Assembly (NCBI GenBank): GCA_038527215.1
Contig: JBCBGC010000117.1
Coordinates: forward strand, 1 to 27,163
From: JAWPMV01 sp038527215
GTDB taxonomy: Bacteria; Bacteroidota; Bacteroidia; J057
DNA: 27,163 bases
Direction of reading: 5' to 3'
Of the stretch, positions 1-8,049 are shown one piece after another. Position numbers and translations under genes: made by a program. The stretch's first letter is position 1; each line of letters begins with the position of its first letter. The notes below the pieces were generated by a model that saw only the letters and a list, made by a program, of their open reading frames with translations, did no database searches and had not been told where the DNA came from.

Positions 1-1488
1 GCTGATTTTCAATCATTAAAAATTTTACTTCTGAAGTCAGTATCTAAACACATCGATATTTTTCTGCAACTGGAACCCGCGGAAAAAAAAGCCTTTCTCC
101 TTTACCTGGACTCTCCGTACTTCAATAAAATGAGCCGCCTGCAAAGTCTGGCCCATTTATTATATCACGCGGAAGATCCTCAGAGCCTGACGCATGAGGA
201 TATTTTTAAGCAGGCTTACGGGAAAAAAGTAGCCTTTAAAGAGCAGCTGGTGTATGACATTCTTTCTCAGTTTGGCCGGCAGCTAGGACAGTTCCTGGCC
301 CTGCGCCAGTTTGAGCAGGACAGCATGAGCCAGCAACGCTATCATCTGGCCGCCCTGGGAGAGTTGAAGCACGAAAAAGCCTTTCAAAGACAGGCCAGTC
401 AGACATTTAAATCCCTGGACAAAATCCCCTTTCAGGATCAACAGCAGCTTCAGGCCCGCTATGAAATCCATCGGGAAATTTCCGTTTTCGAGGCTAACAT
501 GCAGCGGCGAGACGATGACCAGCAACTGGTCAAAACCGTTCAATATCTGGATTTATCCTATTGGAGTGCGCGACTGAAATATAGCTGTGAACTCCTCAAT
601 CGCCAGAATATTTTGCAAAGTTCCCAGGAGGACGATGCGGTGACGCCGGTGATCCAGGGATGGCATACCCTGACCGAAGCCCAACAACAGCAACCGGCCT
701 TACAAGTCTACTGGCAGCTTTTTCAACTCTTAAAAGAGCCCGAGAATACCGAACAGTACCACCATTGGATGAATTGGCTGGAAGCCCATTTTGAAGCTTT
801 TTCGGCGGATGAATTGCGGGACCTGTACAGTTATGCGCAGAACTACTGTATCCGACGCATCAACCAAGGAGACCATCCCTTTTTGTCCTATCTCTTCCGG
901 CTCTTCGAAAGCCTGGTAGAGAAAAACCTGGTGCTGGATGGAGAAATCATGGATCACCGGAAGTTGAAAAATATGGTGACGGTGGGGATCCGGCTCAAGG
1001 CTTTTGAGTGGGTCGGAAATTTGTTGGAAAATTATCGGGAGAAGCTCCTGGTCGAATACCAGCAGGACGCCTATCTCTTCAATTTGGCCAGTTTAAGATA
1101 TGCCCAGGGACGACATGCCGAAGCCCTGGAGCTATTGCAGCAAGTGGAGTTCAAGGACATTTTTTACGCCCTTAGCGCCAAGTCCTTAATGCTGAAACTT
1201 TATTATGAATCCGATGAGGATACGGCCTTGGAGTTCCTGATGGAAACTTTTCGGCTCTTCCTTCAACGAAACCGCCTGTTGAACCCCTTCCAACGGAAAG
1301 TTCATTTGAACCTCTTGCGCTTCACCCGTAAACTCTACCGACTAAGAGATCAGCGAACTATTTTACCCAAAAATCAATTTGAGACACGGATCCAGCAGCT
1401 AGCAGAGACCATCCGCACCGCCGAGGATGTGCCCAATCGCTCCTGGTTGCTGCAACAAGCAGAATTGCTGATACCTCAACCGGCATAG
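1..1488 (+). CDS. Conserved hypothetical protein, 5'-truncated, helical-repeat-like
   Basis: The frame is open from the first base of the window to a TAG at 1486-1488. The first in-frame ATG is at 130, but the codons before it read as good protein, including an acidic and hydrophobic stretch leading into L-D-S-P-Y-F-N-K. The true start is therefore probably upstream of the window. About 495 codons are visible. The protein is rich in Leu, Gln, Glu and Tyr, with no signal peptide or membrane segment in view. Its long amphipathic helices resemble TPR-like scaffolds, for example the segment around L-R-Y-A-Q-G-R-H-A-E-A-L near two-thirds of the length. The S-P-Y-F-N-K segment is, as I recall, common in an uncharacterised Bacteroidota family. 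I cannot assign a function. An ATG-130 start would give 452 residues. Confidence 0.8.
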   Translation, partial: ADFQSLKILLLKSVSKHIDIFLQLEPAEKKAFLLYLDSPYFNKMSRLQSLAHLLYHAEDPQSLTHEDIFKQAYGKKVAFKEQLVYDILSQFGRQLGQFLALRQFEQDSMSQQRYHLAALGELKHEKAFQRQASQTFKSLDKIPFQDQQQLQARYEIHREISVFEANMQRRDDDQQLVKTVQYLDLSYWSARLKYSCELLNRQNILQSSQEDDAVTPVIQGWHTLTEAQQQQPALQVYWQLFQLLKEPENTEQYHHWMNWLEAHFEAFSADELRDLYSYAQNYCIRRINQGDHPFLSYLFRLFESLVEKNLVLDGEIMDHRKLKNMVTVGIRLKAFEWVGNLLENYREKLLVEYQQDAYLFNLASLRYAQGRHAEALELLQQVEFKDIFYALSAKSLMLKLYYESDEDTALEFLMETFRLFLQRNRLLNPFQRKVHLNLLRFTRKLYRLRDQRTILPKNQFETRIQQLAETIRTAEDVPNRSWLLQQAELLIPQPA

Positions 1489-1490
1489 GC

Positions 1491-1517
1491 TGCCAAATGC
1501 AACCTTCGGGCTTGGCA
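1491..1517 (+). terminator. Weak hairpin after the first gene
   Basis: Arms TGCCAA (1491-1496) and TTGGCA (1512-1517), with a possible inner GC/GC pair, lie 3 bases after the TAG of the first gene and are followed by the T-rich stretch aaatttcgattttt. This could be an intrinsic terminator. The 6-bp stem is short and the right arm overlaps a candidate -33 element of the next promoter, so the call is tentative. Confidence 0.35.
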
Positions 1518-1542
1518 AATTTCGATTTTTACTGTATTATTG
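1512..1542 (+). promoter_or_regulatory. Candidate Bacteroidota-type promoter of the TetR-type gene
   Basis: TTG at 1512-1514 and TATTATTG at 1535-1542 (one mismatch to the Bacteroidota -7 box TAnnTTTG) are separated by 20 bases, close to the usual spacing. The -7 box lies inside the palindromic operator at 1535-1562, so bound repressor would block RNA polymerase directly. The predicted transcript would start only about a dozen bases before the ATG at 1562. This is pattern matching only. Confidence 0.35.
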
Positions 1543-1562
1543 TACTGATCAGTACAATAATA
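1535..1562. promoter_or_regulatory. 28-bp perfect palindromic operator upstream of tetR-like gene
   Basis: Every base from 1535 to 1562 pairs with its mirror position around the centre 1548/1549. The core is TGTACTGATCAGTACA (1541-1556), extended by six further matched A/T pairs on each side, and the last base is the A of the regulator's ATG. The same 16-bp core recurs at 2161-2176 in front of the next gene. TetR-family repressors bind such palindromes, commonly next to their own gene, so autoregulation is the natural reading. The binding itself is inferred. Confidence 0.75.
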
Positions 1563-2143
1563 TGGCTAAACACGACCTCAAAAAAGTATTGGAAATAGGC
1601 GAAGGGCTTTTCAGAACCCAAGGCTATTTTCATACGGGTACGGAAGAAATCCTGGAAAAAGCGGCTTTCCCGCGTTCTTCCTTTTATTAACACTTTAAAA
1701 GCAAAGAGGGATTTGCCGAAGCGGTCATTGGCTCTTACGGCCGAAAAGCGATCAATTTTTATCGGGCTATTCTTGAAGACCCTCGCGTTCCCAGCCCCAA
1801 GGGCCGATTCCAGGCCTTTTTCAAATTCATGAATGATTTGAATGAAGAGCGGGCTTTTACCAGCCAATGTCTGATCCAAAAGATTGGTGGAGAGTGTGCA
1901 GGCACCCATCCAGCTTTGCGAGAAGCTGCGAATACCCAATTAGCGGCCATGCTCTCGGTATTCGAAGGAACCATTCGGGCTGGCCAGGATGCTGGAGAAT
2001 TCCGGACGGATATCCCCGTAGCAAGATTAGCAAAATACCTGCATGCCCAACTCTATGGCGCGCATACCCTGGCTCGCCTGTCTCATGACAGAAGCGTAAT
2101 GGATCAGGGCCTACAGATGGCGCTTACCTATATATCGTCTTAA
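1562..2143 (+). pseudogene. TetR/AcrR-family transcriptional regulator, interrupted by an in-frame TAA
   Basis: Read from ATG 1562 this is a 193-codon TetR-type repressor, a normal length for the family. The N-terminal helix-turn-helix reads M-A-K-H-D-L-K-K-V-L, then F-R-T-Q-G-Y-F-H-T-G-T-E-E-I-L. The recognition-helix end should read S-S-F-Y-x-H-F-K-S-K-E, but codon 43 (1688-1690) is TAA where Tyr or Asn normally stands. The frame continues without further stops through a plausible C-terminal ligand-binding domain (F-K-F-M-N-D-L-N-E-E-R onward) to 2143. TAA is one substitution from TAT or TAC, so a recent nonsense mutation or a sequencing error is likely. An internal ATG at 1829 could only give a 104-residue C-terminal piece without the DNA-binding domain. 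The intact operators flanking it argue for recent loss. Confidence 0.85.
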
Positions 2144-2160
2144 ATTTTTTTACCCATAGC

Positions 2161-2176
2161 TGTACTGATCAGTACA
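2161..2176. promoter_or_regulatory. Second copy of the TetR-type operator, upstream of the lipoprotein gene
   Basis: TGTACTGATCAGTACA is identical over 16 bases to the core at 1541-1556, while the flanking bases differ. It ends 15 bases before the ATG at 2192. A shared operator links the lipoprotein gene to the adjacent regulator and implies its derepression when the regulator is absent or ligand-bound. Confidence 0.75.
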
Positions 2177-2191
2177 TAAAAATCTTCACTT

Positions 2192-3082
2192 ATGATTAGG
2201 ACACAGATGTTGATGATGGGGACTATTGGAATAGTTTTCATCTTGTTGCAGGGCTGCATGGCGGATATGCGCACCCCCAACATCAAAAAACAAGGTATTT
2301 CCCAACAGGAGGAACAAAAGGGAAGGGCTCTGATTGAAGCTGCCTGGACGAAACATGGTTTCTCCAACCTTAAGCACCATCAAACCTATGGATTTACAGG
2401 GGATGATATCTGGAAGGGCATGATGGGCAAAATGGGCAAGCCCTGGCCCGAGGCTGAATCTCAGATTGGCTTCAAGTATGCGGTTGGCAGTTTCGATAGC
2501 CAGGCTACTTTTTTAAATGGGCAAAGGAAGGGCCTAAAGGCGGGCTTACAAAGCTGGAATTATTACGAGCAGGAACCTGGTAAAGCGCTGGCTTTCGTGG
2601 AGACAGATGAGCGAATCGCTTTTGGCCTATCCGCCTTTCATTACTTTTTCGAGTTATTGGACCGGATGAAAAGTCTGCCCATTGTCGCCTATGCCGGAGA
2701 AAAGGCTTTTGATGGGAAAAAGTTTGACATGGTGTTCGCTACCTGGGAAAAGGCGGAACCGCATATGGCGCACGATCAGTACGTCCTTTGGATCAATCAG
2801 GCTACCGGCCTGCTGGAGTATGCTGTCTACTCCCTTCGGGATAACTATCTGAAGATGCCGGGTGGAAAATCCTTTTATGGCTCTATTCACTATGAGGATT
2901 ATCGCCGGATTGAAGGCGTGCTGATTCCTCATACGCAAACCGTTTTTCTCAACCAACCCAAAGAAAACGATGAGAAACATATCCACCGACTGAAAGTGAA
3001 AGATTTTCAGTTTGACGGTTTTCCAATAGAGGAATTGTATCCTGATCCCGCTTTAACGAAACTTGGAGATCGCAAAAAATAA
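2192..3082 (+). CDS. Lipoprotein of unknown function under TetR-type control
   Basis: 296 residues. The N-terminus is a type II signal: a hydrophobic core ending F-I-L-L-Q-G-C, with the lipobox Cys at residue 22, so the mature protein is a membrane-anchored lipoprotein. The mature part is polar, with alternating beta-strand character (for example Q-Y-V-L-W-I-N-Q-A-T-G-L-L-E-Y-A-V-Y). This is reminiscent of the LolA-like lipid-binding folds of many Bacteroidota lipoproteins; that is an impression, not a domain hit. No catalytic motif is recognisable. It follows the broken TetR-type gene by 48 bases and carries the same operator, so it is probably the regulator's main target. A start at the ATG 2207 is also possible. 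A hairpin at 3091-3117 closes the gene. Confidence 0.8.
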   Translation: MIRTQMLMMGTIGIVFILLQGCMADMRTPNIKKQGISQQEEQKGRALIEAAWTKHGFSNLKHHQTYGFTGDDIWKGMMGKMGKPWPEAESQIGFKYAVGSFDSQATFLNGQRKGLKAGLQSWNYYEQEPGKALAFVETDERIAFGLSAFHYFFELLDRMKSLPIVAYAGEKAFDGKKFDMVFATWEKAEPHMAHDQYVLWINQATGLLEYAVYSLRDNYLKMPGGKSFYGSIHYEDYRRIEGVLIPHTQTVFLNQPKENDEKHIHRLKVKDFQFDGFPIEELYPDPALTKLGDRKK

Positions 3083-3090
3083 GGCATACA

Positions 3091-3117
3091 GGGGCAGGAC
3101 AGCCTGGGGCCTGCCCC
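3091..3117. terminator. Hairpin terminator between convergent genes
   Basis: GGGGCAGG (3091-3098) pairs perfectly with CCTGCCCC (3110-3117) around an 11-base loop. It lies between the lipoprotein stop at 3082 and the acyltransferase stop at 3128. There is no long T-run on either side, so it may slow polymerase in both directions rather than act as a classic intrinsic terminator. Confidence 0.6.
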
Positions 3118-3127
3118 GGTTATTTGA

Positions 3128-4339
3128 TCAAGCAGCCACTTGTTCCGTTACGGTAGCCTCCTTTTTCCGGGGATTGAGTTTTCTCCGCAGCGGTTTTTCG
3201 ATCAATCGATAGGTAAAGGAAGCTACCAAAATCACCACGGCCAGAAAAGCCATCCCCATCAGCCAATTAAGGCCCAGGTTTATTTCTGGGGCTGGTCCAT
3301 CCAGCGCAGCAAAGCCTTCCTCTCCGGCTGACTGTATCATGTTATAAACAAACAAGCTCAGCAAAATGGGCACATGTACCATATAAATCGAATAGGAGAT
3401 GTCTCCTAAGTAGGTGAAAACTTTGTTGTTCAGGACGTTTTTTACCGAGCCTTCTACCCAGGTCAGATGCAGAATCATGGTGGCAAACATCAGCACCGCC
3501 AGTACATCCGGCAGCCAGTCGCCCATCCACAGTCCCAACATTACTGCCCACAAAAGAGGAAACCAGAACCCCTTGCTCAACAGGGGTTTTTGCCATCCCT
3601 GTCGATAGCGCTCATATAGCAGCATACCAATGGTGAAGCTGCAAAAGCCTCTCAGCAGAGCAGGGCCCGTAATCAGGTCTATGGTGTTGGTCGGGCGAAG
3701 CATCCCTTCCGGAATACCGCGGGCTGCATCCCACAGTCCCTCCATATAGGGCTGGATCACATACATGATGAGGATCAGGCCTCCTATAGCCAGGGACCAA
3801 AGGATAGGCCGGGCTATTTTGGGTGCACGTACCAAAAAGGCGATGAGAAAGGGGAACAATAGGTATAAAAACCATTCAACGCTAATGGACCAGGCAGGGG
3901 TATTCCAGGGAGCCTCGAGGTGGAAACCCCAGGCTTGTACCAACAGCAAACTCGTTGGAATAGCTGCTGGATCGAATACCGAGCCTACCAAAGGAGGAAT
4001 GCTACCCGCGGGCATAGATTGGTAAAGCACTAGGGCTATTCCAATGGTTACCAGCAAGGTAAAAAGATGAAGAGGATATAGCCGGGCAAAACGGGCGCGC
4101 ATGTATTTCCCAAAAGATTGCCGGGCAATGCTTTCCTGAAACCAGCTGCCATAGACATGATACATGATGAATCCACTCAGGACAAAAAAGAGGTCCACCA
4201 TCAGATACCATTTGCTGATGATAAAATTGCCTGGAGAAGCCAAAGGAGCCAGGAAGATGGAAAAATGGAACAAGGCCACCAGCATCGCGGCTATACCACG
4301 CAGGGGCGTAAGGGACGGAATGAAGCTCACGCTTTTCAT
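3128..4339 (-). CDS. Acyltransferase 3 family membrane protein (OafA/YrhL-like)
   Basis: About 403 residues from the ATG at 4339. The open frame extends to an ATG at 4471, but the 44 extra residues do not look like family sequence, whereas M-K-S-V-S-F-I-P-S-L-T-P-L-R-G leads straight into the family's first helix. The family signature R-x10-H is present (R-G-I-A-A-M-L-V-A-L-F-H), followed by F-F-V-L-S-G-F and about ten hydrophobic membrane segments. Members transfer acetyl or other acyl groups to surface glycans or lipids from the inner membrane. The substrate cannot be told from the sequence. The gene stands alone, divergent from the dehydratase-like gene and convergent with the lipoprotein gene. 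A second member of the family lies at 10962-12134. Confidence 0.88.
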   Translation of the reverse strand: MKSVSFIPSLTPLRGIAAMLVALFHFSIFLAPLASPGNFIISKWYLMVDLFFVLSGFIMYHVYGSWFQESIARQSFGKYMRARFARLYPLHLFTLLVTIGIALVLYQSMPAGSIPPLVGSVFDPAAIPTSLLLVQAWGFHLEAPWNTPAWSISVEWFLYLLFPFLIAFLVRAPKIARPILWSLAIGGLILIMYVIQPYMEGLWDAARGIPEGMLRPTNTIDLITGPALLRGFCSFTIGMLLYERYRQGWQKPLLSKGFWFPLLWAVMLGLWMGDWLPDVLAVLMFATMILHLTWVEGSVKNVLNNKVFTYLGDISYSIYMVHVPILLSLFVYNMIQSAGEEGFAALDGPAPEINLGLNWLMGMAFLAVVILVASFTYRLIEKPLRRKLNPRKKEATVTEQVAA

Positions 4340-4563
4340 AGATGTTAGGTCATTTTCATGTACAATTATCCCAGGAAGGAAAGCCCCTCCGGAATCGGCT
4401 GTTCTAGGGAAAAGAAAATGTAATCGGGGAAAAGCGGTTAACGAGAAAAATCTCCTAAGGAGTGAGGCCACAATATAGACCTTAGCAGGCCTCTAATCCT
4501 AATCAAATTGGCTATCTTATCATGAAATCTTGCCCATGCTGGCTTTTTATGAACCAAAACCTT

Positions 4564-6030
4564 ATGGATCATTCCAAAATCATTACAGGAGAAGACTATA
4601 TCCAATCCCTTCGTGGGCGCTCCCTGCATGTATATTTATTCGGAGAAAAGGTGGAAGAACCAGTAGACCATCCCATGATCCGCCCTTCGGTCAACGCGGT
4701 GGCCAAAACCTATGATCTGGCCATCGAAGCCCCGGAATTGGCGGCGGTAACCTCTCCTTTTACCGGAGAATTGGTCAGCCGTTTCTTACATGTTTGCACG
4801 GATGCTGAGCAGCTGGTCCAGCAAAACCATATGCAACGCAAGCTCGGGCAGCTCACGGGAACCTGCTTCCAACGCTGTGTAGGCATGGACGCTTTCAATG
4901 CCCTGTATTCGGTAACCTATGAAATGGATGAAAGGCTTGGAACGTCCTACCACGATCGCCTGAAAGCCTTTCTCACCAAGATGCATCGGCATAATTATGT
5001 AGTTGGCGGGGCCATGACCGATGTAAAAGGCGACCGCAGTTTGCCACCCCATGCGCAGGTCGATCCCGACCTTTTTGTCCACATTACCCGCCGGACTGAT
5101 GAAGGTGTGTACATCAGCGGAGCCAAGGCACACCAGACAGGTTGTATCAATTCCCATTGGATGATCGTCATGCCAACCATGAGGCTGGGCGAACATGATG
5201 AAGATTATGCCATTGTAGGTGCGGTGCCTGTAACCGCCCCTGGCATCACCTACATCTACGGCCGGCAAAGCTGCGACACCCGGAGCATGGAAGGAGGAAC
5301 CCTGGACGTTGGCAATGCCCAATATGGCGGACAAGAGGCCATGGTGATCTTTGAAGAGGTTTTTATTCCTTATGAGAAAGTATTCATGGATGGGGAATAC
5401 GAATATGCTGCCATGTTGGTGGAGCGCTTCACCATTTACCATCGCAGAAGTTATGTGTGCAAGGCTGGGGTAGGGGATGTGCTGATTGGTGCAGCGGCAG
5501 AAATCGCCGAAATGAACGGCGTCCCTAACGCTTCCCACATCAAAGATAAGTTGGTAGAAATGGTTCATCTGAATGAAACCATCTTTGGGACCGGTATTGC
5601 GGCCAGTCATCGCGGCCAACCCACCTCCTCGGGCTGTTACCTCAGCGATCCCATGCTCTCCAATGTCTGCAAGCACCAGGTGACCCGCATCCCTTTTGAA
5701 ATCGGCCGGTTGGCCCAGGATTTAGCCGGAGGGCTGGTGGCCACGCTTCCTTCGGAGAAGGATTTTCGTCATGAAGAAATCGGTCCCTTACTAGAAAAGT
5801 ACCTTAAAGGACGGGCCGATATTTCTACGGAAGACCGGATGCGCATGCTGCGCCTGATCGAAAACATGACCTTGGGGCGAAACGCCGTGGGCTATCTTTC
5901 TGAAAGCATGCATGGAGCGGGTTCCCCGCAGGCGCAGCGCATTCAGATTCGTCGATTAGCCGAGTTGAAGGAAAAGCAAGCCCTGGCGCGTAGGTTAGCC
6001 GGGGTCCAGGAAAAGGAAGCGATTGAATAG
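4564..6030 (+). CDS. 4-hydroxybutyryl-CoA dehydratase / vinylacetyl-CoA isomerase-like protein (AbfD/HpaB superfamily)
   Basis: 488 residues from the ATG at 4564, which fits the start of Clostridium AbfD; the open frame reaches back to 4522. The closest match I recall is AbfD, a flavin and [4Fe-4S] enzyme that dehydrates 4-hydroxybutyryl-CoA to crotonyl-CoA. Seen here: G-E-K-V-E-E-P-V-D-H-P-M-I-R-P, C101-F-Q-R-C105-V-G-M-D-A-F-N-A (two cluster ligands), K-A-H-Q-T192-G, I-Y-G-R-Q-S-C-D-T-R, H293-R-R-S-Y-V-C299-K (the other two ligands), and E-S-M-H-G-A-G-S-P-Q-A-Q-R-I near the C-terminus. One residue appears to be missing between the conserved Tyr and Cys299 (H-x5-C instead of H-x6-C). No other gene for 4-hydroxybutyrate, GABA or succinate-semialdehyde metabolism is nearby, so its pathway is uncertain. 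Confidence 0.85.
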   Translation: MDHSKIITGEDYIQSLRGRSLHVYLFGEKVEEPVDHPMIRPSVNAVAKTYDLAIEAPELAAVTSPFTGELVSRFLHVCTDAEQLVQQNHMQRKLGQLTGTCFQRCVGMDAFNALYSVTYEMDERLGTSYHDRLKAFLTKMHRHNYVVGGAMTDVKGDRSLPPHAQVDPDLFVHITRRTDEGVYISGAKAHQTGCINSHWMIVMPTMRLGEHDEDYAIVGAVPVTAPGITYIYGRQSCDTRSMEGGTLDVGNAQYGGQEAMVIFEEVFIPYEKVFMDGEYEYAAMLVERFTIYHRRSYVCKAGVGDVLIGAAAEIAEMNGVPNASHIKDKLVEMVHLNETIFGTGIAASHRGQPTSSGCYLSDPMLSNVCKHQVTRIPFEIGRLAQDLAGGLVATLPSEKDFRHEEIGPLLEKYLKGRADISTEDRMRMLRLIENMTLGRNAVGYLSESMHGAGSPQAQRIQIRRLAELKEKQALARRLAGVQEKEAIE

Positions 6031-6095
6031 ATCGTTTGTGCCGGCGGATGACAATTGCCCAACTTGATCGATATATCGGAAAGAATCAACCTCCT

Positions 6096-7979
6096 ATGCG
6101 TTATTTTTATCTACTCTTTTCCGCTATTATTTTTTCTTCAGCCGTATTTGCCCAAACCCAGGGCGATCTGCTCCGACAGGAAACCAAATTAGACCAGGTC
6201 TATAGCCAATACAACTTATCTGGTCAGGGCGTCATCGTGGCCATGATCGAGCGGGGCATCGATTACAAACATCCGGATTTCATAGATGAAAATGGCAATA
6301 CCCGCATTGCTTACATTTTTGATATGGTCGATCCTTCCGGGGCCAATGACCCGAATAATACCTACGGGGTGGGGACCATTTATTCCGAAGCACAAATCAA
6401 CCAGGCGTTGAGCTCCGGAAATCAACTTTCCGTCATGGATGCTCACGGTCATGGGACTGCCAGTACCGGCATTGCTGCGGGCGATGGCAGTGGGGTGGCA
6501 GGAGCCCCTTATCGAGGAGTTGCGCATAAGGCGACCCTGATTGCGGTAGAACTGACCAATGACCCCTTTCCAGCGGGAAGTGGTCAGGCCGGCCAGGCCG
6601 GTTTTTTTGACCCTACCTATATCCCCATTGCTCTACAATTCGTCAAGGACAAAGCCGCTGAATTAGGTTTGCCCTCCGTAAGCCTCATCAACCTCGGGTC
6701 TATCGGCGGACCTACAGACGGAACCAGCGATATCTCTCAGGCCATTGACGCTTTTGTGGGGCCCGGTCGATTGCTCGTATGCGGGGTGGGCGATGATGGG
6801 GGCGGAGACAACCGGGGAGAACTCACCCTGGGACAAGGCATGAACGACAGCCTGGTAGTCTATAAGGGAGTGGCTGGAAACCTACGCTTTGAGGCCTGGT
6901 ATCCCGGAGCAGATCGGATGGGTGTGACCGTCATTCGACCTGATGGGAGCAATAGTGGGGCCTTACCCACGCCTGCCAGTAACAGTGGCGTTACCCAGCT
7001 TTTTCCTGCCGGTTTTAACTATTACCATCGGGGAGCTGACGTGGATTTTTCCTCCTCAACCAACGGCAAGCGACAAATTTTGATCGACATCACTGGAGAT
7101 ACGGGGACCTATATCATTCATTTGACTGGGGAAACCATTTCAGATGGTTTTCTGAGCGCTTCTCTCAATCCCTCTACCTATGCCTGGAACAATGAATTTC
7201 GGAATCATGTAGTAGTAGGTAAAAGCATCAACGATTATGCCTCTTCCCTCAAGGCTATCGTGCCTACCGACTACGTCTACAGCAATACCTATACGGATAT
7301 TGACGGCGTGGCTAGAGCTCGCACGGGGGAAGGGGATCCCGGTGAGATTTGGGTTGGCAGCAGTGCGGGTCCTACCCTGGATGGACGGATCGGCGTGGAT
7401 GTGGCCGTACCCGGAGAGGTGAATTTTGGGGCTTACAGTGCCGGGACTTATTATCACCGCTTTCGCTTCCTCCAGATTCAAGGGGGCAATGGGTTATACG
7501 GGGTACAAAATGCTGTCAGTGGATCGGCACCGGTCCTGACCGGAACCCTGGCGCTCATGCTGGAAGTCAATGACAGCCTGACAACGCAGGAAGCCAAAGA
7601 CATTCTTCATCAATCTGCGCGGACAGATGCCTTTACCGGCACAGTGCCAAATGGCACCTGGGGCCATGGCAAACTGGATGCCCTGGCCGCCATTCAGGCT
7701 ACGCAAAATACCTTGGGCCTCGAACCGGTGGCTTTTGAGGACTGGGGGATTTCCATTTTTCCCAATCCCACCGACGGACTCATCCAATACACCTGGGAAA
7801 GCTATGCAGGCCAACAGGCACACTTGACGGTCTTAGATCTGCAAGGCAGGATCGTATTTACGACCAGCCTTCGTCAGGGGGCGGGCCAGGTTTCCTTGGA
7901 GAATTTACCTGCTGGGGTATATGTGTTAAAAATAAGTCAGCAAGCCGGAATCGCCGTACAACGCTTGATGATCCGCTAA
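6096..7979 (+). CDS. Secreted S8 (subtilisin-like) serine peptidase with T9SS sorting domain
   Basis: 627 residues from the ATG at 6096 (M-R-Y-F-Y-L-L-F-S-A), a Sec signal ending near V-F-A-Q; the open frame begins at 6036 with unlikely extra residues. The subtilase core has the His motif (H-G-H119-G-T-A-S-T-G), the oxyanion Asn (I-N199-L-G) and a Ser motif (V-S474-G-S-A-P-V-L-T-G). At the catalytic Asp site the protein reads V-I-V-A-M-I-E52-R-G-I-D-Y-K-H-P-D-F, so the usual Asp is Glu. The last 80 or so residues (I-S-I-F-P-N-P-T-D-G onward, ending G-V-Y-V-L-K-I and R-L-M-I-R) form a T9SS type A sorting domain, so the protein should cross the outer membrane and be released or attached at the surface. 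It follows the dehydratase-like gene by 65 bases and may be co-transcribed with it. Confidence 0.88.
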   Translation: MRYFYLLFSAIIFSSAVFAQTQGDLLRQETKLDQVYSQYNLSGQGVIVAMIERGIDYKHPDFIDENGNTRIAYIFDMVDPSGANDPNNTYGVGTIYSEAQINQALSSGNQLSVMDAHGHGTASTGIAAGDGSGVAGAPYRGVAHKATLIAVELTNDPFPAGSGQAGQAGFFDPTYIPIALQFVKDKAAELGLPSVSLINLGSIGGPTDGTSDISQAIDAFVGPGRLLVCGVGDDGGGDNRGELTLGQGMNDSLVVYKGVAGNLRFEAWYPGADRMGVTVIRPDGSNSGALPTPASNSGVTQLFPAGFNYYHRGADVDFSSSTNGKRQILIDITGDTGTYIIHLTGETISDGFLSASLNPSTYAWNNEFRNHVVVGKSINDYASSLKAIVPTDYVYSNTYTDIDGVARARTGEGDPGEIWVGSSAGPTLDGRIGVDVAVPGEVNFGAYSAGTYYHRFRFLQIQGGNGLYGVQNAVSGSAPVLTGTLALMLEVNDSLTTQEAKDILHQSARTDAFTGTVPNGTWGHGKLDALAAIQATQNTLGLEPVAFEDWGISIFPNPTDGLIQYTWESYAGQQAHLTVLDLQGRIVFTTSLRQGAGQVSLENLPAGVYVLKISQQAGIAVQRLMIR

Positions 7980-7987
7980 GGGATGGC

Positions 7988-8028
7988 TGCGGGCGGAGAG
8001 ATATGCGTAACCATTTCTCCTCCCCGCA
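7988..8028 (+). terminator. Imperfect stem-loop between the peptidase and FGE-like genes
   Basis: TGCGGG-c-GGAGA on the left pairs with TCTCC-tc-CCCGCA on the right around a roughly 16-base loop. It lies just after the peptidase stop and 21 bases before the next ATG. It lacks a T-run, so it may be an RNA stability or attenuation element rather than a strong terminator. Confidence 0.4.
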
Positions 8029-8049
8029 TTATGAAACAAAAAACACTAC

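Noticed and set aside
4340..4471. Possible 44-residue N-terminal extension of the first acyltransferase
   Set aside because: The extra residues are basic and Phe-rich without family similarity, and the conserved first helix begins just after the ATG at 4339.
4786..5676. A 296-codon open frame on the minus strand
   Set aside because: It lies wholly antisense to the dehydratase-like gene, whose protein matches a known family over its full length. The antisense product resembles no family I know.
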